Virus record (IMG/VR): IMGVR_UViG_3300021964_000041
Span: 1-64,000 of that record
Length of the DNA: 64,000 bases
DNA from: a virus
Direction: 5' to 3' (one strand)
The notes beneath the pieces are model-generated. The model searched no databases. It saw only the letters and a list, made by a program, of their open reading frames with translations, and was not told the DNA's origin. This document shows, in pieces, positions 59,501 through 64,000 of the stretch (the stretch's first letter is position 1; every line of letters begins with the position of its first letter). The position numbers and the translations under genes were made by a program.

Positions 59501-60170
59501 TCAGGTACGTTTAACATTCCATGACTTCCTAGATATTGGTACTGGTAATAAAAATTCAACACGTTATCCTTTAAGATACCTAGAAGGTTACACTGATGCT
59601 GATGCTAATACTGTAAAACAAAATCAAGAAACAGACTTCAGTGATGGTGGTAGAGTGTTCTACTCAAGTACAGACCAAGATGGTAACTTTAGGGTGGGTG
59701 AACTATTTGAAGTTGAGCAGGCATCGGGTATTATTACTATTAATGCTGATCAGTTTGACTTATCAGGATTAACAGAATTATCATTAGGTGGAGTAACACT
59801 TGGTGGTACAGGTGCTGTTATTAGAGAATTTAGTATTGACCCACTGTTTACTGCAAACAGTGATAGCATTGTTCCAACACAAAAAGCAGTAGCGGCATAC
59901 GTTAAATCACGTATTACTGGTGGTGGTTCTAGTGTTAATGTTAACAAAGTAACTGCTGGTGTTATTACATCGGGTGATAGCGGACAAGGACTTGAAACAA
60001 CTGATGGTAGTACAATACAAATGAAAGCAAAAGTATCATTTGAAGGCGGAGTAGGCGGGGATATGGCGGCTAGAGCGTTCTTTGCATTTGGTACAGATGT
60101 TGCTATATCAGACGATTTTGGCGGTACAGACGAAGGTGGAGGAGACTATCAAGATGGCTTTGGCGGATAA
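53571..60170 (+). CDS. Giant tail fibre with CBM-like, cupredoxin-like, beta-helix and Asp-box propeller domains
   Basis: The protein has 2199 aa. Residues 1-510 and about 655-715 hold eight W...Y..GD.V.Y.G..Y.C...H modules like carbohydrate-binding family 5/12 (e.g. YQVGDVVRAGGTVWRCTTAH). Three cupredoxin-like inserts lie at about 520-650, 1339-1470 and 1715-1847; only the first keeps H564, C634, H637 and M640. A beta-helix block at about 783-1025 contains AVVGDELRSTRIKP. Asp-box repeats at about 1230-1645 (YSTDGTSWS, SSDGENWT, SLDGGNTWT) suggest a sialidase-like propeller interrupted by the second insert. The C-terminal part has DGNFRVGELFEVEQASG, shared with the LamG fibre. Surface-polymer binding is inferred. 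Confidence 0.85.
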   Translation: MAQFKLDRFTYKYRNDWTSGVAYALDDIVTVNGNVYYCTKAHTSNEDFYFDFLYDFTYPAPYSASDNINAAFDFSANVGGENTTVDGTGIQFQIVRRGDKYSVTLTDGGRNYVSKEYFKVPGDQLGGVRGVNDAIVTVATVDNVTQNNLVVPGVVQSLTVTGTAAITKWELMSEGYSWKGAWQPSTSVTKQDENGNDVITITPNLYYINDLVEREGNIYRCTQGHQALVDADFGLSQNLQYWTLHVFGSHWEGNWTGLNAYQVGDVVRAGGTVWRCTTAHTSGTNVSGLAGDQGNWQQVTTSNDWLNEWLPTQNYRPNDVVRYGGYLYRCNSQHTSTNNFENELDTEGWWDLVVPGIEYKGTWTAPTAHAVDGVANTTKWKLGDLIRYSQEVYVCTQTHTVTGTDVEADDPLFKDYTSNWQLYVAGMAYEDQWDETVNYQPGDIVMYGGYTYYCKTFNFSANPSTEINDWEILSEWYNFKNDWSEITVYKVGDVVRNNGYLYWAVTDNTGEKPDSGQVDTIKVTVGNPGSGNRYYWDGNLHPNQTFIRGNTYVFDQSHPTNDGHPIYPADAENGFLNTAVGGNELFTGVQTTYILDDQIIDTLENYNAGFNAATVRQVRVKIEPDAPATFYFACYNHLNMSGSQIISVGGSTYWDLLMPGVSFRGPWDDFNADSSINLYELGDVALWAGTAYQCIRSHRSDATDSRPDVDARKDIPVYWKVYVQGIRTNVLARPGDIKSFSADSNIRIPIGDLGTVLKGLPQTNADSSLGQGPQWQLLGASTKNYYVSLSGVDATDKGASKENPFRTVKYALDYILADEANRAPATVFVATGEYEEQLPLKIPSNVAVVGDELRSTRIKPRPGKEGVDMFHVRNGCGIRNMTLSGLVGTLGSPNEFGTKRPVGGGPSFVSLDPGTGPTDETVWVTNKSTYVQNVSTFGTACVGMKVDGGLHQGGNKSIVANDFTQVISGGIGMWIANGGLSELVSVFTYYCHIGYLSESGGKIRATNGNNSYGDFGSVAEGYDLLETPITASVNNRDNEASVANVLTDLDNEIYFFGYSHAGQSYTTADIDAFSGTGSNLEAEFKEFRNKALSQVRVLDPGDSTTPGGRGFSITTGQAQGGTSSGIITLSATDTVEDSSGVYDGKRIFITQGKGKGQYGYIQSYDPSTKIAYVLRESDGLPGWDHWIPGTPIEANLGDTAFYQIEPRVEFNKPPFATQSINVNTPLDYSSVVYGGGRYVAVAQSSFGSPGTPQFIYSTDGTSWSSGNIDGQNLPQNSGTWSWQDIDYGGGKFVAVAREGIVAVSSDGENWTCYEVTNDSSTVTTRHIAYGDNPTIEQTFKVTVSVPGDNPLYHFDSAVNTAPDISVVEGNTYTFQQNDTSNTGCPIYFSTTPEGINGGGSAFTEGVKYFLNNVQVSDLQAYAAGFNTANTRKVTWTVPNSLVGTNLYYVNYNSTGSGVQTDSSYAVVRVDGRSEWLVTADGSPEYFQSLDGGNTWTLGNLPSYQSYDGGVKAMAYGAGKFVAVSGDWDSSKQRIYTKTPGNTDWLENFEQTTNMSNMTSLEFGNNIFIGTVAGSDSVWINPKAGNGAFYEQTNVLPTTGNWTVGYGQGVYVAFKPNTNEFAISENGIVWEAKTLPTSANWTTIGIGTPNNSCKFVLLGSGNPLQGSGEVNAVVVQAGRRPFARMFVRNTRASEFWIYDPGSGYEQDLANSVNNAVITFGRNTADDADVYTIDGVENPALTLTEGRKYVYDLSDTSLTNYGGAVVEGEVEDNPHPFLFYSDAAKTTVYEDNVIYRLGSTIVSRATYLADFAATLTRSIEIEIQYDAPSTLYYGSSEDAGVQTITIEETDDLSMTVSDPLATADPYVKLRIANGVLPQPSFRNRGTKFRSATASVTGDGFADSFQIGNKIKVTDLTREPGPGANLQVTGIDGVIYLVTKVTNITGTEPNLSATIQISPTMGVDESPTHDTSITIRESYSQVRLTFHDFLDIGTGNKNSTRYPLRYLEGYTDADANTVKQNQETDFSDGGRVFYSSTDQDGNFRVGELFEVEQASGIITINADQFDLSGLTELSLGGVTLGGTGAVIREFSIDPLFTANSDSIVPTQKAVAAYVKSRITGGGSSVNVNKVTAGVITSGDSGQGLETTDGSTIQMKAKVSFEGGVGGDMAARAFFAFGTDVAISDDFGGTDEGGGDYQDGFGG
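55128..55520 (+). other. Cupredoxin-like insert 1, ligands kept
   Basis: YVFDQSHPTNDGHPIYPAD, then FYFACYNHLNMSG. H564, C634, H637 and M640 match the spacing seen in the giant wedge protein (C-x2-H-x2-M). Confidence 0.6.
57585..57980 (+). other. Cupredoxin-like insert 2, ligands lost
   Basis: YTFQQNDTSNTGCPIYFST aligns with the first half of insert 1, with Cys-Pro where the others have His-Pro. LYYVNYNSTGSGVQ replaces the C-x2-H-x2-M loop. It lies between Asp-box repeats. Confidence 0.5.
58713..59110 (+). other. Cupredoxin-like insert 3, ligands mostly lost
   Basis: YVYDLSDTSLTNYGG followed by NPHPFLFYS keeps the His-Pro, but LYYGSSEDAGVQT lacks the Cys, His and Met loop. Confidence 0.5.
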
Positions 60171-60173
60171 TAT

Positions 60174-60181
60174 AATAAATA
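60174..60181 (+). promoter_or_regulatory. Late promoter motif AATAAATA before the last fibre
   Basis: It lies 21 nt before the ATG at 60203, with SD CGGAG in the leader. Confidence 0.55.
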
Positions 60182-60202
60182 ACTACAATATCGGAGCAAA
60201 AC

Positions 60203-63200
60203 ATGGCTGAATTTCTATTAGGAAGAATTAAATTTGTCTGGAAAGGTAACTGGACTACTGGTACTGCATACGTTAAAGATGACGTTGTAAGGCACGGTGG
60301 TAAGGTATACATTTGTATTGCGGCACACACTGCGGATGCAGATTTTTACACTGATCTAGAAAATCAAACACCAAGATGGAACATCTTTGCAGACGGCCAA
60401 GAATGGAAGGGTGACTGGGCAATCAACACTGTTTACAAAGCAGGTGATGTTGTCAAATACGGTGGTTACTTATATATTGCAAACAACGGCCATACTTCAG
60501 CAGATACAATCACAAAAGGTTTAGAATTTAATCAAGGTGATTGGGATACATATTCAGAATTTTTTGATTACAAAAGTGACTGGGCAATTAGCACACGTTA
60601 CAAAGTAAACGATATTGTAAAATACGGTGGTACAGTTTATGTTTGTACCGACGATCATACATCAGCATCAACTGCTACAAGCGACGATGATGGATTAGAA
60701 TCAGACAACGACGGTAAAGCACTTACAATTGATTCGATTTCAAATGCAGATGCTAGTCGTTCACAAGGAACTTACAATAATATTATTCCTACAGGCGGTA
60801 CTGGTACAGGATTAATTGTAAATGTTGTTGTTGACAACATTGGCGGACTTGCTATATCAATTACAGATAACGGTAGTGGTTATAGAGTAGGTGATACATT
60901 GAGTATTCCAGATGCAAGCCTAGGCGGTGGTGGCGCGGCAAACGTAAGTTTTGCTATTGCTTCTGTTGCAGATAGATGGAATATTTTTAGTGAAGGCTTT
61001 GAATGGAAAAACAACTGGCAAGTAAGCACAAGATATAAATTAAATGATCTAGTAAAATACGGCGGACAAATTTACGTTTGTATTCAAGGACATAAATCCT
61101 CTGTTGATTTAGCAGGCGGGTTAGAAGAAGATCAAGCAAAATGGCAACACTTCCACAAAGGTATTGAATATAGACAAACCTGGCAAACAGGTGTAAGATA
61201 TAGAGTAAATGACATTGTAAAATATGGTGCAAATATTTGGATTTGTACAGGCGCTCATACAGCGACAAATAGTTTTGCAACAGACGAATCAAACTGGTCA
61301 ATCTTTGTACCAGGTTTAGAATACGAAGATAATTGGAATAACGGAACAGTATATCAACCTGGTGACATTGTAACTTACGGTGGCTATTCTTATATAGCAT
61401 TAACCAATCACAGTGGTCGCCCGCCATACGCAAATGCATCAGATTGGAAACTGTACTTAAAAGGATATAACTTTAGAGGCGACTATGCAGATGATTCGAC
61501 CCTACAAGACTATCTAGTAGGCGATGTTGTTAGACTAGGTGGATACACTTATATGTGTATTCAAGATCATCAAGGTGTTGCAAAAAATCCTGCAAGTGAA
61601 ACTACTTTCTGGACAAGACTAAATGAAGGTTTTGCTTGGAAAGGTGACTGGACAAACATTACAGATTATGTATTAGGTGATGTTGTATACTATGGCGTAA
61701 ACTCATACGTAGTAATTCAAGCACACCAATCAAACCAAGCAATTGGTCAAAAGCGTCCTGACTTAGATGTTTCAGGTACCTACTATAAATTGTTAGCAGG
61801 TGGTGCTGAAGGTTCTAACTTAACAACAGACGGTGACATATTAATTTATAATGGTGCAGGTCCTGCACGTTTACCAATTGGTGAAGAAGGACAAATACTA
61901 ACAGTTGACACAACTGGATTACCAGCATGGAAATACTGGGGTAGAACAGACCATGTTTATTATGTTGGTCCTGATGGTGTTGACGGGACATATCCAAGTT
62001 ATGGTTCAACACTAGACAGACCATTTAAATCTGTAAGATATGCTTGTGACGCAATTGAAAAAGGTGTACTAAGACCTAACGCAACAAACTTATTAAAAGA
62101 AAATAGACAGTTTATTCAACGTGAAGCAGTTGAATGGGTTGACTATCAAATAGCAAATACCATTGCTCCATTTACTGGATCATTCAGTTACGATAAAGAC
62201 AAGTGTTACCGTGATGTAGGTATTATGGTTGACGCTATTATCTGGGATTTATCACATGGTGGTAATACAGAATCAAGAAAAGCGGCGTTTGCTTACTTTA
62301 CAAAAGCAGGCGTAAGTTATGTAGCAGGACAAGAAGATGAAACTGTTGCGGCACTTAACTATGCTAAAACTGTAATTGATGCAATTATTAGTAATTTAGA
62401 TCCTGCAACAAATTATCAAACTGAAAACAGTTATACACCTGCTGTTACACAAAGAAAAAACAGCAAAGTTGAGGAAGCAGAAGCACAAAGTATTATTGAT
62501 AGTCTAGTTGCAATAGTAACAGATGCTATCACAGCAGGAGCAGATACTAGTATTCCTGTAGAAGAACAAGTACAAAAAACAGTATTTGTTAAAACAGGTG
62601 AATATAAAGAAGTACTTCCAATTAGAGTACCGGCTAACACTGCTGTTGTTGGTGACGAACTACGTTCAACAAGAATTAAACCAAGCACAGCAGATGATTA
62701 CACTCAAAGATCAGATGTAGAATATAGTGTAGCAGGTATTACAAGAGTAAAAGATCTATTAAGCAATATTATTATAGGTAGTGCGGTTACAAAAACTGGC
62801 ACAAACACACAATCACAGGTACAAGCATTACCATACGGTTCAGCAACTGAAGGTACTGCGGCAGTAGCAAAACTACAACATGTTATTGATTATATCAATT
62901 ACTATGCAGGCAATGACTCACAAGATTCAACTGCACCTACAATGACAACAGGGCAGACAACTGCAAGTGTTATTAGTGCAACTAAAGCAAATCCAGTTAT
63001 AATCGAAACAAGTACAGCACATGGTCTATATGATAGAGCATTAGTAAACATTAAAAATATTAATGGTATGATCGAATTAAACGATCGAATGTATTATGTT
63101 GATGTATTAACAACAACTACTTTTGCACTTTACGAAGATTATAAAATGACAGTAGGTGTAGATGGAACAGGATACGAAGCATACACAAGCGGCGGTACTG

Positions 63201-64000
63201 CATACTGGAATGGTAACGTAAGAAGTTCAGATCAGAATGCACACAATGCGGCTAGACAGTTGTTATTAAACAAAGAATTTTTAGCAGAAGAAGCAACTGC
63301 TTATATTACAGCAACTTATCCAAGTTACACTTACAGTGTAGCAAGTTGTAAAGACGATGTAAGAGATTATATCGATGCTGTAATTTATGATTTAGTTTAC
63401 GGCGGAACTTATGCTTCACACTTTGCGGCAAGATTTTATTCAAATGCTGTTGAAGGTTCAGTTACAGAAGATATGTTCTACTTGAGAAATGGTTGTGGAT
63501 TACGTAACTGTTCACTAAATGGATTGACTGGCGTATTAGGAAGTGCAAATGCATATGGCACTAAACGTCCAACAGCAGGTGCATTTACATCACTAGATCC
63601 AGGTTGGGGTCCAGCAGATGATAGAACATGGATTATTAACAAATCACCTTACATTCAAAACGTATCAAACTTTGGTACTGCGGCAGTAGGTTGTAAAATT
63701 GATGGTGCATTACATGATAGCGGTAATGACTCAATTGTATCCAACGACTTTACACAAATTATTTCCGATGGTATTGGTGTATGGTGTACTAACTTAGGTA
63801 GAACAGAACTTGTTTCTGTGTTCTCATACTATGGACACATTGGTTACCTTGCAGAAAACGGCGGTAAGATTCGTGCTACAAACGGTAACTCATCTTACGG
63901 TACATTTGGTTGTGTTGCTGAAGGTGTTGATGCAACAGAAACAGTTATTGATGGTACAGTTAACAACAGATATTCAGAAGCATTAATTGGCGAAGTACTA
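60203..64000 (+). CDS. Giant tail fibre, partial, paralogous to the 2199-aa fibre
   Basis: The frame is open from the ATG (SD CGGAG) to the window edge, 1266 codons, so the C-terminus is missing. It begins MAEFLLGRIKFVWKGNW. Eight CBM5/12-like modules lie in residues 1-530 (e.g. YKAGDVVKYGGYLYIANNGH). A beta-helix block begins near 583 (DHVYYVGPDGVDGTYPSYGS) and includes VVGDELRSTRIKPS. Two copies of a helical insert are present (YRDVGIMVDAIIWDLSHGGN near 667, DDVRDYIDAVIYDLVYGGTY near 1050). The last part, RNGCGLRNCSLNGLTGVLGS onward, is closely similar to the middle of the 2199-aa fibre, down to a 27-nt identical DNA stretch. Probably an adhesin or fibre; polymer binding is inferred. Confidence 0.85.
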   Translation, partial: MAEFLLGRIKFVWKGNWTTGTAYVKDDVVRHGGKVYICIAAHTADADFYTDLENQTPRWNIFADGQEWKGDWAINTVYKAGDVVKYGGYLYIANNGHTSADTITKGLEFNQGDWDTYSEFFDYKSDWAISTRYKVNDIVKYGGTVYVCTDDHTSASTATSDDDGLESDNDGKALTIDSISNADASRSQGTYNNIIPTGGTGTGLIVNVVVDNIGGLAISITDNGSGYRVGDTLSIPDASLGGGGAANVSFAIASVADRWNIFSEGFEWKNNWQVSTRYKLNDLVKYGGQIYVCIQGHKSSVDLAGGLEEDQAKWQHFHKGIEYRQTWQTGVRYRVNDIVKYGANIWICTGAHTATNSFATDESNWSIFVPGLEYEDNWNNGTVYQPGDIVTYGGYSYIALTNHSGRPPYANASDWKLYLKGYNFRGDYADDSTLQDYLVGDVVRLGGYTYMCIQDHQGVAKNPASETTFWTRLNEGFAWKGDWTNITDYVLGDVVYYGVNSYVVIQAHQSNQAIGQKRPDLDVSGTYYKLLAGGAEGSNLTTDGDILIYNGAGPARLPIGEEGQILTVDTTGLPAWKYWGRTDHVYYVGPDGVDGTYPSYGSTLDRPFKSVRYACDAIEKGVLRPNATNLLKENRQFIQREAVEWVDYQIANTIAPFTGSFSYDKDKCYRDVGIMVDAIIWDLSHGGNTESRKAAFAYFTKAGVSYVAGQEDETVAALNYAKTVIDAIISNLDPATNYQTENSYTPAVTQRKNSKVEEAEAQSIIDSLVAIVTDAITAGADTSIPVEEQVQKTVFVKTGEYKEVLPIRVPANTAVVGDELRSTRIKPSTADDYTQRSDVEYSVAGITRVKDLLSNIIIGSAVTKTGTNTQSQVQALPYGSATEGTAAVAKLQHVIDYINYYAGNDSQDSTAPTMTTGQTTASVISATKANPVIIETSTAHGLYDRALVNIKNINGMIELNDRMYYVDVLTTTTFALYEDYKMTVGVDGTGYEAYTSGGTAYWNGNVRSSDQNAHNAARQLLLNKEFLAEEATAYITATYPSYTYSVASCKDDVRDYIDAVIYDLVYGGTYASHFAARFYSNAVEGSVTEDMFYLRNGCGLRNCSLNGLTGVLGSANAYGTKRPTAGAFTSLDPGWGPADDRTWIINKSPYIQNVSNFGTAAVGCKIDGALHDSGNDSIVSNDFTQIISDGIGVWCTNLGRTELVSVFSYYGHIGYLAENGGKIRATNGNSSYGTFGCVAEGVDATETVIDGTVNNRYSEALIGEVL

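Noticed and set aside
1-64000. CRISPR array, insertion sequence, prophage attachment site or lysogeny genes
   Set aside because: No direct-repeat/spacer array, transposase, integrase or repressor-like gene is visible; all long repeats lie inside fibre coding sequence.

Overview
The window is a 64 kb, A+T-rich piece of a T4-like myovirus genome, of the branch that includes marine cyanophages and pelagiphages. T4-type hallmark genes are readable throughout: sigma gp55, nuclease subunits gp46/gp47, baseplate gp5/gp6/gp25/gp53, gp26, portal gp20, core protease gp21, scaffold gp22 and major capsid gp23. Very large marine-type fibre and wedge proteins follow the same pattern. No photosynthesis or other host-revealing genes are present, so the host is not identified.

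Layout. (1) 1-31278, minus strand: one long baseplate block. Read in its own direction it runs tube cap/initiator, gp53, a hub-slot protein, gp5, gp25, gp6, a 4637-residue wedge protein in the gp7 slot, a 219-aa protein, three paralogous fibre/collar proteins, and a cut-off gene. (2) 31308-35744, plus strand: an early block behind two strong sigma70-type promoters, with gp55, gp47, gp46, a small protein and a GIY-YIG nuclease. (3) 35750-36250: about 500 bases without a convincing gene, rich in long-range complementary helices, which looks like a large structured RNA. (4) 36257-37335, minus strand: gp26 plus a short downstream frame that is joined to it by a -1 slippery site. (5) 37416-64000, plus strand: tape measure, portal, a small protein, a Rossmann-like enzyme, acidic core protein, protease, scaffold, capsid, small virion proteins, then three giant fibre genes, the last cut by the window end.

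Regulation is legible. Host-type promoters (TTGCTT-17-TATAAT and TTGACA-17-TATAAT) drive gp55 and gp47/46. T4-type late promoter motifs (variants of TATAAATA) stand before most late operons, and gp55 is the sigma factor expected to read them. At five genes (gp6, gp25 and the genes starting at 41504, 41777 and 46335) the late motif lies exactly 5 nt before the ATG with no Shine-Dalgarno. By T4 geometry these transcripts would start on the A of ATG, i.e. leaderless late mRNAs. Two other late genes (46717 and 49176) instead carry ~100-nt structured leaders that resemble each other and sit at the same distance from promoter and start codon.

The main candidates for something undescribed are the TAAATA-N5-ATG leaderless set, the paired structured leaders, the large RNA at 35750-36165, and the gp26 -1 frameshift. 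A further one is the giant wedge protein, which carries a cupredoxin-like domain, a seven-bladed FG-GAP propeller and a YHYH domain. All functional assignments are read from the sequence by eye; no database search was run.
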